A DNA stretch of 64,000 nucleotides from NCBI RefSeq assembly GCF_000143535.2, contig NC_037311.1:62001-126000 (forward strand), given 5' to 3'. This document shows positions 24,728 to 37,560 of the stretch, in pieces. The translations under genes were made by a program, and so were the position numbers. The notes beneath the pieces were generated by a model that was given only the letters and a program-made list of their open reading frames with translations, was not told where the DNA came from and did no database searches. This DNA is from Botrytis cinerea B05.10. Its lineage: Eukaryota; Ascomycota; Leotiomycetes; Helotiales; Sclerotiniaceae. The first letter of the stretch is position 1. Each line of letters starts with the position of its first letter.

Positions 24728-25533
24728 TTTATAAGAGATTTTACTATATTAAAAGTTGTAGAGTATCTGAAAATATTATTTTAAATAAAACAATATTTCT
24801 ATTGAATATAATAAAATGATGAATAATTAATAAGGTCTAATAAAAAGATTTTATAAAAAATAATTTAATATATAAAGGTTATATAATTCAATATTATATT
24901 ATTAGATTAATAATAAATCATTTTAAATATATTATAATTAAAGGTATATAATTTGAAAATAAATTAAATATAAGGAATTATAATATTTGATTAATATAAA
25001 AGCAATTATAGGAATATATTAAAGGTATTTGTGAAATATAATATATACTAAAAAGAATTGAATATAAATAATATTGGTGATGTAGAATATTTAATTCAAA
25101 ATCTTTTATTAAAAGTAAAAACTAATATATTTCTTTGACAAATATTAAAATCTATAATATAATATAAAGTTCTAATTGAAATTAAAAAAAGAATTTATGA
25201 TATTAAAATAATATAAAAAATTTAAATAAATTTTTAAAATATTAGGGATTTATAAAGTTTTTTTGAAATATAAATTATAAAATTATAAAATAATATTAAG
25301 AAAAGATAAGATATTTATATATATTTTAATTTATTTAATATTAGTTAATAAATTAAAAAGGTTTAAAGAATATATTGATAATAATTTAGTTAAAAAAATG
25401 AATTAAAGAATTTATATTTTAAATAATTAATTTAATTATATAAATATTTAAAAAGAATAAATCTAATAAATTAATTATAGATTATAAGAAACTTAATATT
25501 TTTATTAAAAAAGATTAATATTTATTTCTATTA

Positions 25534-25903
25534 ACGTGGTTTATCAGTGTGCGGGTCATATCAGTGTGCGGGTCATTTGAAAATACATCAAAATTAGGCC
25601 TTTTTCAATATTCTTATTTTAATAACTAATCATTATTTTGAAAAAAGAAAAGAATTTTCAATAACAATAAGAAATTAGCTTCTTATAAATTTAGTTTTTT
25701 TATAAATATTTTTATTGTATTCTAAAAAAAGTAGAAATTGTTACGATTTTCGTTACAAAAAAGTTATTTCTATAATAACTATTATAATAATTTGATTTTT
25801 TAATAAATAATTAGATTTTTATAATATTTATATAATTAAATTTCAATATTCTTAGATTTTTTCAAATTATATTATTAAATAAAGAAAGTGCACAATTACA
25901 TAT
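25534..25903. mobile_element. MITE family D, copy D1 (left part only)
   Basis: Begins after TA with ACGTGGTTTATCAGTG and contains two direct copies of TATCAGTGTGCGGGTCA, then runs parallel to copy D2 (36,050-36,486) until GTGCACAATTACA, where an LTR of family E breaks in. It interrupts gypsy relic F2 in its reverse-transcriptase region. Its terminal direct repeats are unmutated here but RIP-mutated in D2. The right terminus was not found. Confidence 0.72.
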
Positions 25904-26173
25904 TGTGAGAGTGAAAACACGTGACTCTAGAGTCACATATTATCAACATTTAGTATTTATAGCTTCACTTCTATAAACCTAAAAATATTATCGAATTTTC
26001 TACCTTTTAAAATTGTTTTCTAAAGAATTGAATACCCAACTCTTATTATTTCCCTTATCTTATTATTATGATATAATAATTCACCCCATTTTATTATATA
26101 TAATCATTTGCTTTATATTTAATATATATAAAGGCTTTTTTATATAATTATTATTATCTTTTATATTTGTACA
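25904..26173 (+). repeat. LTR of family E, copy E1 (partly RIP-decayed)
   Basis: Matches, in opposite orientation, the unmutated copy at 31,972-32,242. It starts TGTGAGAGTGAAAACACGTG and ends near TTTGTACA, about 270 bp. The first ~30 bp are well preserved, the rest decayed. No clear TSD was found. Confidence 0.68.
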
Positions 26174-28640
26174 TTAATAATCTATATAGAAAAGAAAATA
26201 TTGAAAGATTAAATAACTATATATAAATCTAAGCTCTTAAATTATCTTCAAAAAGTAAATGATTATTAAATACAATAGATAGATTGAAATAATAAGACTA
26301 TCAAAATACCTATAAATAATATAATATTACAACTCGTAATTGTTGTAATAAAGGAAGCATTGTTTCCCTAAAAACTTAAAACTGATATATAATCTTTTGA
26401 TGTAAAAGTGAAGGAAATGGAAAAACTTTATTATTATATTCATATTTACTATAACATTGAGAGAACATATTGTAACTATTTCGAATAAAATAGTTTTCTA
26501 CAAAACTATTAATATCATTTGGAAATTAAATATAAATCTTTGCTTTTTCAATCTATAAATCATATAAACAAAAGAATATCAAAATAAACGAAATGAAAAT
26601 TCAAAAATCTATAGGACTAAAAAACCCCTATAGAATTCTGATTATACATAATCAAAATGAAAGTGAACTAACTGCTATCTAAAGAGTATTCATTAGTAAT
26701 ACAAGAATGAATTCTCTCTTACTCAATAATAAAAGAAAAATAAAGAATAAGAATACTTATTTAATTAAAAGTTATTTCGAAAATTTGGAAAGTAAAAGAT
26801 TATAAATTAAAAAAAGCCTAAAAATAATATATCAAAAAATAATAAAAATATTAATTAATATAAATATAATGGATTTTTTTATAACTTTATAAACTTTTTG
26901 CAAAATTATAAAAAAGAATAAAAGATTTCGAAGTTGTATAAAAATAATAATATAAAATCTTATTATTTTTTTAAGATTATAATCTGCAATAATTAATCTA
27001 AAAATAAGAATATTAAAAAAGAAAAAGGAAAAAAAAACATTTCAAAAAAAAAAAAAATAAAGCTTATTAAATTCAAAAAAGAAGCTAATTATATATAAAA
27101 GAGAAATTCGATTTTTAATTCGATTTTCAATATATCAAATCCAATTATTATATTCAATTCTCGGGAATAGAGAAATACTTTCGAAATTTTAAGAAAAGGA
27201 GGATTACTTTTTTAATAAGTAAAAAAGTAATGAAAAATCGAATCTATTAAATAAAAGTAAAATATCAATATATTTCTATAAAATAAATATATTAATACTA
27301 TATAACTTGTTATTATTTTAAAATAATTGAGTAAAATAAATGCTTTACTATTGTTTTTCTTTAAACAAAAAAAAATATTATAATTTCAAAATTCCAATAT
27401 TATAAAGTAATATAAAGATATGGAATAATTTTGATACAATTATAGGATGAATAAGGAAGACTTTTACTTTTCAATTTTATTATAAATAAAAAGGATTTTT
27501 CGAAAGGATATTAAAGTAATAAAAGAATAATAATAAAAAAATTGAAATTAAAAATGTAAATTCAAATTTGTATTTCTCAAGAAATATTTAATAAATAATA
27601 TTCATTAAAAAATATATTCAAGAGATTATATTTATTGCCTTATTAAAAAATATAAATAAAAAGAGAAAGACAATATTAATATATTTGTATATTTTATATA
27701 TCAATATAATCAAATTACTTAATATTTAATTAGAAATAAAACTTTAATTAAAAATAAGATTATTAAAACTTTTTTGAAAAACATTTGTAAAAGAATTATT
27801 TACAAATATATTATTAAATTCAAAATAGATCTAAAAAAATCTAATATAATAAATTAAAATAAAATCTTTTAATAAATAATGCAATATACAAATAATAAAT
27901 TCCAATTTAGAATCCTTAAGATAAGCGATTTTAAAAAAGATTCGAATTTGAAAAAGTTAATTAATATTATTATTTTATTTAAAAAAACTAAAATACAAAT
28001 CAAAAATTCTATTATTCCAAAAGCAAACAATATCGAGTAAATTACAAAAATGCTTGAAAGCTTTTTTATAATAATTTAAAAAAACTAAAATACAAATCAA
28101 AAATTCTATCATTCCAAAAGCAAACAATATCGAGTAAATTACAAAAATGCTTGAAAGCTTTTTTATAATAATTTAATAAAAAAAAGCTTTTAAAAGAATA
28201 AAAGAAAAAGTATAAATATTTAATTCCTATTCGAATTACAAATCCCTTTTATTATATAATCCCAAATATCAATATATTATTTCTCTTTAAACTCGAACAA
28301 TATATAAAATAATATAAATAATAATATAAAATATATTAATATTATTTAAAAAAGATATTATTACTTTTATCAAAATCAATATCCTAAAAAAGAAAATTAC
28401 AATTTCAAAAAAAACTATTCTATTTTTAAAGAATATATTAATTATAAATATATACATCATAATCAATATAACAAACTATTTTAAAAATCAAAAAATATAA
28501 AGGAGAATCCCTTATCTATTATTTATAATTATAAAACTTAAGGTTTTTTTATTAAAATAATAAGCTTAAAAGTCAAATCAAATAAATAAAATCAATTATA
28601 AATAAAATAAAACAAATATAGTTAATTAAAAGTATATATA
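26174..28640. other. AT-rich, unassigned RIP-decayed DNA
   Basis: About 2.4 kb with no ORF of note and no recognised element, apart from a 29-bp palindromic motif at 26,881-26,909 and the 97-bp tandem duplication at 27,981-28,174. It may hold the interior of the element carrying LTR E1, but I see no coding remains to support that. Confidence 0.4.
27981..28174. repeat. 97-bp tandem duplication
   Basis: Units 27,981-28,077 and 28,078-28,174 are identical except for one T/C difference (ATTATTCC versus ATCATTCC). It is almost perfect within otherwise heavily diverged DNA. Confidence 0.92.
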
Positions 28641-28649
28641 CTGCAAAAG

Positions 28650-30300
28650 TTCTCAATATCAATAATCTAGAAAATTTTATTATAGATAAATATGTTAATA
28701 TAATTAGCTTTGAATTTAGAAAATGTGATTGATCTTTATATAATTTTAATAAGGTTTATAAAACATCTATTAAAAATATAAAGAATCAGAATTCTATTTT
28801 TATTTTAAAAATTCTTAAATATATTTATTTAATATCTTTTAAAGAAGATATTTTTACTTATAATAAAGCTAAGTTAAATACTGAATTTATAAATATTCAA
28901 GATTCCAATAAATCAAAGATTATTTATAAAAGAATTATTAATAAAATTAAAAAATCAAAAAAGAGAATGATATTTAAGCTTATAACGAATATTTTTGATA
29001 ATATAAAAGAATTTGATAAAGATATTCTTTTATTGATTATTAATATATCTTTAAAGTTAATATTTAAGGAATATTTAGTAATTTGAAAAAGATAGATAAT
29101 TAGAGTAGATAATTTTATTATACCTTTAGAATTGAATAATTATTTGATTAATACTATCAATTGATTTTCTATTAATCTTTAATCTAAAGTCTCAAAGCAA
29201 ATAAATTATATAGATTTGATATATATTATAAATAAAGATTAAAAAAACCCTTCGAAAATTAAAGTTAATATTTATAATTTAGATTCAATTAATACAATTC
29301 CGGATTCAGGATTTACAATCAATCTAATCGATTCTATTTAAATTAGAAAACTTAATCTACCCATCAATTTAGTTTAGATAGCTACTATAAATATTAATAC
29401 AGATTCTTTAAATTTAAAAGGAATATGTAAAGATATTTATATTATAGAAAATATTTATAATAAATTATTATTAAATATATCATAATTTATTATAAAAAAG
29501 ATTAGTTTTATATATTGAAATGATATATAATATCTTATAATTATAAATGATAATAAAGAAACTCAAATTAATATTTAAAATATTGGGTAGAAGTTTCAAA
29601 TAATAATATAATTGAAAAACTAAATATTGATATATTGAAAAAACAATATATCAATAATTCCCTTAATTCCTTTAATTCTTATAACTTTATAAACTTTTTA
29701 TAAAGTTATAATAATAATAAAACAAAACAATTTATAAAAATATATATTTCTCTTAATATTGAATTTTAAAAATTCTATTTCAATATATTAGAAAGGTTAA
29801 ATGAAGAAAAAAATATTGTATCCTTTCAAATCTTTAAAGAATTATTTAATATTTATATTGTAAATAATAATATAGAATAAGTAAATATAATATATAAGAA
29901 TAAAACTACAAAGATCCATTTTTCGAATTAATCAAATAATATTATTAAAGAATCCTCTAATAAAAGAAACAATTGATTTAAACAAGATTAATTAAGAAAT
30001 TTATATTAAAAATCATTTAGAAAATAAAAAGAGTTTTTTATATTTCATTTCAATAAAGAATCTAAAGAATATTAATTCACTTTAAAAAGAATAAAAACAA
30101 TTGATTATAAAAATCTTTTAATAAATTTAAAAAGAAATATATTAATAATATGCCTCCTCAATCGAAAAGGGGTTTTAATATTCAATTAGATATATACTAG
30201 ATGGGTATAAAAGGATATAGCTTTATTATAAAGAATTAGAACTATTCTTTATAAGGTTTAACAAATTTCTGATTTTTTAATTCCAAAAGTTTTAATAAAA
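28650..30300 (+). pseudogene. Probable Ty1/copia-like polyprotein relic
   Basis: On the plus strand, one frame interrupted by RIP-type stops reads like a copia Gag (about 28,670-29,100). It is followed by a protease-like IPDSG motif (29,297-29,311) and a stretch resembling the copia pattern G-x-G-x-V ... NxLxxP...NLLS (LNLKGICKDIYIIENIYNKLLLNIS, split by no stop, about 29,408-29,480). Sequence beyond 30,100 could be the integrase start but is not decisive. No reverse transcriptase was seen, so the element is partial. The assignment rests on motif order only. Confidence 0.45.
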
Positions 30301-30970
30301 GTAATTTCTATTATATTTAAAAATAAAATAAAACAAGAAGTTTTTGAATTATATAATAAACTCTATTGTAATTTATAATTCTTAATAAAAAAGAAGATTT
30401 TAGATGTCTATCGAATAATTAACATAATAATAAAACTAAATCGATATATAATTCGAAATACAAATCTATTATTTGATATAAATATATTTATAAAAAATTT
30501 TACAAACTATATAATAGCTTTATTAATCAACTTCTTTTCTAATTATAATTAAATACTTTTAATTTTTAAAAACAAAGATTTAATAGCTTTCCAAATCTTA
30601 CTTAACCTTCTTCAATATATTACACTTTTTTAAAAAACAATCAATTCGATAATTCAATTTTATTATATTATTATAAAAATTCTTGATAATTTAATTTTAA
30701 TAATAGCAATATCTTTTCTAAATAATATTGATATCAAAAAATCAAAAATAATATATAATAATAAAGAAATAATATCTAATATATAAAAATTTATTTTAAA
30801 ATATATCTAAGTAATTAATAAAATCTTTGAATATTTTGAATATATAAACTATACTATTAATATAAAATCCAAATAGTACTATAATAGAATAAAAATGGTA
30901 AACTATATAATTAAATTAAAAGAATAAAAATCTATAAAAATCAAAATCAAAAAAATTCTTAATTGATTAG

Positions 30971-31153
30971 TGTTACGGGACAAAACGTGACCGGCTCGAT
31001 TAGGCACGTGACAGTGGACCTCTCGGGTCTACTGCGTGCCGAATGGAGCCCGCACACGTATAAATTGTATAATTTGCATAGTTATAGAGAAGCAATGAAA
31101 AGTCTTGGTGCCACAATATACTAGTTGATTCATTACTATTATTCATTCTAACA
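30971..31153 (+). repeat. Solo LTR of family G, not RIP-mutated
   Basis: 183 bp from TGTTACGGGACAAAACGTG to CATTCTAACA, flanked by the perfect 5-bp TSD ATTAG (30,966-30,970 and 31,154-31,158). The TSD on both sides of a single LTR means the internal region was lost by LTR-LTR recombination. It is GC-richer than its surroundings and carries none of the decay seen in its sister at 15,764-15,946. Confidence 0.88.
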
Positions 31154-31158
31154 ATTAG

Positions 31159-31971
31159 AATCCAAATCAATAATAGAAATTCAAATATTCTTAAATATCT
31201 ATATATATTATAAAAAATAAATTGAAAAGTTTATATAAAAAGCGAAATCATTATATTACTTATTCAAAAAGGATATTAAATTCTTATAAACAATTGAATA
31301 AGAATAAATAATGAAATTGCTGAAAGAGAATTTAATCAAATCTTCAATCTTAATACTTTTAAATTATAAAAATATAATAATTATAAAACAAATTATTTTT
31401 AAAATAAATATGAGCTTCGATAAATAAAGAGTACATTTAGAATAAAAATCTAAAAAAAAATGTATTATTATATATTTTAAAAATAAATTATAGAATAATA
31501 TTGAAAAGAATTATAATATAATAAAAAAAGAATATAGAAAAATATTAAAAGCTTTTTGAAAATATAAATTCGATTTATACAGAATACATTTTATTCTAAA
31601 AATAAATATCAAAATTTTAATTATTTAATTAAATCGAATAACAATAAATCTTTTTAAAGTTTTTGTTATTTGATAAATTATATAAATTAAATTATTCAAT
31701 TTTGAAATATAATATATTAAAAGTACAATTTATATTATTATTAATAAATTATCAAAAAGATTAATTATACTTTTTAATATATTTAAAAAAGATAAAAAGA
31801 AAGATATTAATAAATAAATTACAAATCAATTTAATAATGTAAAAGATATTTTTATTTTATATAATTTTATAAACTTTTTGCGAAGTTACAAATTAAATAA
31901 GAAATATAATAGTGAAAATCAAAAGATCATTTAATATTTAATTAGTTTGTAATATTCTAAAGGTATAATAA
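31159..31971. other. AT-rich, unassigned RIP-decayed DNA
   Basis: No gene. A 29-bp palindromic motif lies at 31,861-31,889. The rest is low-complexity AT-rich DNA. Confidence 0.4.
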
Positions 31972-32242
31972 TGTAAAAGAGTAGAAGGTGGTAATGGTCA
32001 CACAAGAAAAGCCTTCGCATATACCAAGCATAGAGCAAGTGGCTACACGTAGTAAAATGGGGTGAATCGCTACATCGCGATAGCGAGGTGAGGGAGACGG
32101 TAAGAGCTGGTCACTCAATTCTTCAGGAGACAACTTTAGAAGGTAGAGAATTCGATGATATTTTTAGGTCTACAGAAGAGAAGCTATAAATACTAAACGT
32201 TGGTAGCACGTGACCCTGAAGTCACGTGTTTTCACTCTCACA
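31972..32242 (-). repeat. Solo LTR of family E, copy E2, not RIP-mutated
   Basis: 271 bp; on the minus strand it begins TGTGAGAGTGAAAACACGTG and ends CTTTTACA. It is flanked by a short direct repeat ATAA (31,968-31,971 and 32,243-32,246), consistent with a 4- to 5-bp TSD. It contains a palindromic CACGTGAC...GTCACGTG pair near its end. GC-rich against its flanks. Decayed relatives lie at 25,904-26,173 and about 16,292-16,350. Confidence 0.72.
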
Positions 32243-33337
32243 ATAAGTTAAGAATTTTCGAAATTCAAAAAGCGTATTTTAGAATTCTTTATATGTGAGG
32301 AATATTTATATAAAAATGAGATTTGTAATACACCATATTATAAGATTATTAATAAATAATAATAAAGGATATTATTAATCAATAACTTATATAAAATATA
32401 TAATTATAAAAAAATTGAAAATATATTTGATAAAATATATAAACTCTATTATTGAAATGGAATATATAAAAATATTAAATAATTTATCAAATTCTACCCC
32501 AATTATTAGAAACGATAATTCAATGTTTAAAAAGAATCTTTGTATTCTATATAAATAAGTATCTATTAACAAAAATACAATTTAAATATTATATATATAC
32601 TTTTGAATAACAACTATAAATATTTTGTTTTTTTATAAAATGATTTATTAGATTAAATTAAAACTAAATTATTGAGAAATATAATATTGTAAATCATTAT
32701 TGTTTTTATTTAAAATATTATTTATAAATATTTAATTTTTGGTAAGGTTTTTATAAATAAAGGATTTGAAAATAAGGTATATATTGAATATTTTTTGAGA
32801 AAGTATAGAATTAAATGAATATAAATTTTTATTTATAATTTAAAAGCAAATAGTTAAATTGAGTAAGGGTATAGATTTATAATTGATAAATTAATAAAGA
32901 TAATAAATAGTAAAAACAAATGGTTATATTATTTAAATATAATATTGTTTATTGATAGAATAATTATATATCAATCAATTAATCTAATTCTATTTTATAT
33001 AATTTATAAATATTATTTGATATTATTTATAGAAATGTAATATAGTATATGAAAAGTTTCAGATTAAAAAAAGATTATTTTTTATAAAGATCTTTTAATA
33101 TTATATTTTTGTTAATTAGAAATATATAATTTAAATATAAAAGAAGTGGTAATGTATAAGAAATGATATTATTTAAATAAAAAAGTGTATTTTAATAAAA
33201 ATAACAATGTAATTGACAAAAAAATTGCTGTAGGGGATATAATTCTTTAATTTGATTTGTAATCGAAAATCGATATATTTAAAAAAAGGAAACTTGTATA
33301 TCGATAGTTTGGCCTATATTGTATAAACAAAATCTTA
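32243..33337. other. AT-rich DNA, probably the 3' part of a decayed gypsy pol
   Basis: No intact gene. It leads into the ORF at 33,338, whose sequence resembles the end of a gypsy polyprotein, so upstream pol remains are likely but could not be traced residue by residue. Confidence 0.35.
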
Positions 33338-33550
33338 TTGAATAAAAGTATTTATATTCTGGAAGAAATGAATAGAACTTTAATTGATGGGATTTATTTA
33401 AAAACCTGTTTTAAGAAGTTTGTTAAAAGAAAGGGAGAATATATTTCAATTGGAAGTGAAAAAAAGGATATAGAAGATATTATGGAAAATGAATTTGAAG
33501 ATTTTTTGAAAGTATTGTTAAATCCAAAAAGGAGTGAGCGAATTGCTTAA
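33338..33550 (+). pseudogene. C-terminal tail of a gypsy-type polyprotein (relic)
   Basis: 70 codons with a normal amino-acid mix, unlike other ORFs of this AT-rich block. The start (YILEEMNRTLIDGIYLKTCF, then KKFVKRKGEYISIG) resembles the end of many gypsy polyproteins, where an EMDGT-L-G motif is followed by a Lys/Arg-Phe motif. An acidic tail follows, ending ERIA. No domain remains upstream in frame. It is probably just the least-damaged end of a relic, though a small surviving gene cannot be excluded. Confidence 0.4.
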
Positions 33551-36049
33551 TGTTTTGTAATAATAAAGGATATAATAAATTATATATAAAAAAATTATAA
33601 TATTATATTATTAATAAATACTAATATTTATATTGTAATGGAAATCCTAATTATTAATTTATTAATATAATACATCTTTTTAATAATATTAGAGTAATTA
33701 ATAAAATATCAATTATATATTAAAATAAAATAAAATAGTAAATTTTATTTATTTTTATTAAAAATCAAAAACTTTCTTATTTAAATTAAAAATACTTTTT
33801 TTTATATTATATCCTTTTATTACCTTTATAATTAAATTATTTAAAAAATTATATTTAAATTTAAAAAAGTTAGAAAAGCTTTATAAAAATAAATAAAGTT
33901 TTTATTTTCTTTTTTTATTTAAGGCTCAAAATATTATAATCCTTTATTTAACAATCCTTTATCTCAAAAATATTTCTTTTTTGCTTTTTTTAAATTCTAT
34001 TTCTTTTTAATTTTCTTCCTTTATATCTTTTTTTAAAAATAAAAAAAAATACTTTTATTTCTTTTATAAAATATAACTTTATAAACTTTTTATAAAGTTA
34101 TATTTAATATAGACTTTTATAATATCGAATAAAAACAATAATATAAATACAAACTGTCATTTATTAAACAATCAATCTTCAATCTCTAATAGTAATAAAA
34201 AAGAATAAGATTAGACTATAATAATTGATATATTAAATATATGATTTTAATATATACAATATAATATAATAATAATTATAAGAAACGAAATTATATTAAT
34301 AATAATAAGGATTTATAAAGCTATTCAAATATTTTCAAAAGAAAAATGATATATTAAATATTTAAAATTTAATAATTAAATTGATATTTAAAAAGATTGT
34401 GTAAATAATTTAAAAGAAATATTTATAATCAATATTATTTGAAATAATTTCTATATTAAAGTTAATATATTAATAAAGCAAATGAAAATCAATAATAAAA
34501 AAACTTTTATAAAAATAAAAAAGATTTGATATATATAGCAAAAGACTATCGATAAACTCAGCCTACTATAATATCATTTTTATAAAAATATTACCTTTAT
34601 TATAATATATAGAATTAGATTTCAATATAAATTAATCAAAATAATTAAATTAGTTGATCCCAATATATTATTAAAAGTGATCAATAAAAAGCTTATATAT
34701 TAACTAATAAACTTTTTCAAATCTGAAATACAAATTAATAGATATTTGATATCTTTTGAATTTAAAATGACTTTCAAAATCCTTGATTTTAAATAAGAAT
34801 TTAAAGTTTTTAAATGAAATAATAAGAATCGAAAACAATTTAGTTTTAAATATAATATAATTAGAATATTTGAAAAGGAAATTTTCAATTATTTAAAAGA
34901 TATTCTATTAGCAGGCAATTTATATATTGAATTCAATATTATATTATTTCTATTTTTTAATAAAAAAGTGATTATAAATCTAAAAAGATAATTAAAATTG
35001 AAAATTATAATAACTAAAGAAAACAAAGAGCCACAACAAAAGTATTTAATAAATAAATAGATTATAAAATAAACTATATCATTAAATAATAAAAAGGAAG
35101 CAGAAAATATGGAATAGTTTAAATTATATAAATACTTATTAAAGGTTTTAATATTAAAGGACTGATATTTAGTTTTGAAAGAAAAGTTTATAGCTAAACA
35201 AATCGGTTAAATAATTATAATCAAATTAATTTCTTATAAATCTAAAAGATTTTATAATTTCTATTTTTGTTATTTAATAAATATATTAAATTTTAAAATT
35301 ATTTATATAAAGAATAAGTATTTTGTTAACCATTTTAAAATTATATATAAGTATAAAGATTATATCAACAATATATAAATATATAATAAATACTTTGCCT
35401 AATTTAAATCTAATAAAAATGTAAATAAGAAAAGGAAGAAAAGAATCTTTAAACTTTTGAAATTTCGATTTTTAAAATCCTCAATTAATATTCTAGTGAT
35501 TATATTAAAGTCATATACTACCTTTATAAAAATTTATAATATAAAAAAACAAAGAGTATTAGCTATTGATTTAATTTTTATTATATTAATGAATTGATAT
35601 TTAGATTTGATATCTATATTAATAAAAATGTATTGTTATTATAATTAATATAAAAAGTAAGGATTTCGTTTCGTTTATTATTACTATTATACTTTTTAAT
35701 AATAAAATTGCAAATAAAATCTAATACTTTTAAAAAAGGTGATTAAGTAATATATAAATCAAAAGTATTATTTAATAATAATATCTTTCCCCATATCTAT
35801 TATTCAAGTAAAGAAAAAATACGATTGTATTTTTGTATATAAAAATATTAAGAATCTATATATTATATTCAATTACAAATTAATAAATTATATTATAATA
35901 TATATTACATATTCCTATAATGAAAATAATAAAAATATATTTTAAATTGAAATTATATATAAAAGAATCAAACCTTTCGTTATAAATAATACAAATTAGA
36001 AAATCTTAATTAAAAGTATATTTAATAAAGATAAAATGATTTTCAATTA
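33551..36049. other. AT-rich, unassigned decayed transposon DNA
   Basis: About 2.5 kb without an intact gene. A 29-bp palindromic motif lies at 34,073-34,101. The plus strand around 34,900-36,000 has protein-like fragments (for example GDKVIYKSKVLF near 35,740) that suggest a retroelement, but the class cannot be named. Confidence 0.4.
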
Positions 36050-36486
36050 ACGTAGTTTATCAGTGCGTGCATTATATCAATACGTGCACCATTTCAAAAT
36101 ATATCAAAATTAAGCCTTTTTTAATATTCTTATTTTAATAATTAATTATTATTTTAAAAGAAAAAAAGAATATTAAATAATTATACGAAAATAGATTCTT
36201 AGAAATCTAGTTTTTATATAAATATTCCTATTAAATCTTAGAAAAACTGAAAATTGTTACGATTTTCGTTACAAAATAATTATTTCTATAATAACTACTT
36301 TATAAATAAAGTTTTTCTTAAAATTAATTAGATTTTTATAATTCATATATAATTAGATATTTTATATTAAATTCTTAAAAAATTCAATCAATAAATAAAG
36401 GAAGTGCACAATTACACACAAACAAATTTTGTATATAAAATGAATAGTACATATACTGATATAATACACGCACTAATAAACTACAT
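36050..36486. mobile_element. MITE family D, copy D2
   Basis: 437 bp with terminal inverted repeats (left ACGTAGTTTATCAGTGCGTG; right end complementary, reading ATGTAGTTTATTAGTGCGTG on the minus strand). TA flanks both sides (36,048-36,049 and 36,487-36,488). It has no coding capacity. TA duplications and the ACGTA start resemble the pogo-like elements in this window, so a related transposase may have moved it. RIP-type changes are present. Confidence 0.8.
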
Positions 36487-37560
36487 TATGAATTCTTTTA
36501 TAATATTATAATTAAGAAATAATATTAAAATTATATTAATTTAATAAAATTCAATTAATATATAAATAAATAGAATAATTTGTAAATATTTATAATTAAT
36601 AGAAACCCTATTTTCATTTAACTAAATTTAAATATATATAAGAATAAATTATTTATAATTATAATTGTTTTATATATAATTATAAAAAGAAAAGATAATA
36701 GAATCTTGAATCTGATTTTCAAAAATGGTATAAAATATTAGGACTTAAGAGATACTCACAACAATTTGAAATCAATTTTTAATAAAACAATTATATAGAA
36801 TAAATAATATAAAATCTTAGGATTTATTATTGAATATTATTTAATTATTGAAAACCCTATTGAATAAACTTTTATTAAAAGATTGTTATAAAATAATTAT
36901 TTTATTTTTATTAAAACTTTATATTTATTTAAAATAATTGACAATAAATTTCATAATTGATATTAATAGTATTAATAAGAAATTTGATATTAATATTAAT
37001 ATATTTTTATTAATATTATTTTTAAAAAATCGATTTATAATAAAAATTGTATTATTATATAATCTTAATAAAATCAATAATTGAATAAAAACGAAAATAC
37101 ATTTTAATTAATAAAGAAAAAAAAATATTAGAATTCTTTATAAATATTAATATTGAAAATACTATTTTTTTTTATTGCTTTAATTTCCAAATTATATTCC
37201 TTTTTTCTCAAGCACCAAATATATAAAATAAAAAAGATATAAATTTATAGAATAAGATAGAATATTGAATAATAAAAAAGATAAAAATAAGAAAGATATA
37301 GATTTAATAAAAAATAGTTTTATTAATATCCAAAGTTTTTTTAATCATTTAAAAAATTCAAAAAGAATGTATAAAATTATTTTTTAAAAAAGATATAATA
37401 AAAAACTCATTGATTGAAATTTTCAATTAGCATTATAAAGAAAAATAATAAATATATTTTATAATTTTATAAACTTTTTACAAAGTTATAATTATAATAA
37501 AAAGAATATTTATTTGAAAACCCTTTTCTTTATTTTTTTTAATTTTTCTTATTTATATTA
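36487..37560. other. AT-rich, unassigned RIP-decayed DNA
   Basis: No gene recognised. It contains a 29-bp palindromic motif at 37,461-37,489. It ends at the pogo copy A2. Confidence 0.4.

Larger units (their letters stand above)
16351..25533 (+). mobile_element. Ty3/gypsy relic F2, RIP-decayed and twice interrupted
   Basis: Begins with an LTR (about 16,351-16,695) that shares its 3' half with family F but has a different 5' half (TGTTACGATGATATTC...). Gag starts near 16,746 (ATG now ATA). The intact element F3 interrupts it at 18,116-24,727 exactly in the protease active-site codons. After F3 the pol relic resumes and runs into reverse transcriptase until a TA-flanked MITE-like end begins at 25,534, within the codons matching Pro-Leu of the intact sequence. 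The remainder of pol was not found in the window. It carries no usable ORF. Confidence 0.85.

Noticed and set aside
28650..31153. LTR at 30,971 as the 3' LTR of the copia-like relic
   Set aside because: It is flanked by its own perfect 5-bp TSD (ATTAG), so it is a separate solo LTR; the relic also lacks a reverse transcriptase just upstream.
25904..32242. Family E LTRs at 25,904 and 31,972 as the two ends of one element
   Set aside because: They are in opposite orientation, and one is RIP-decayed while the other is pristine.
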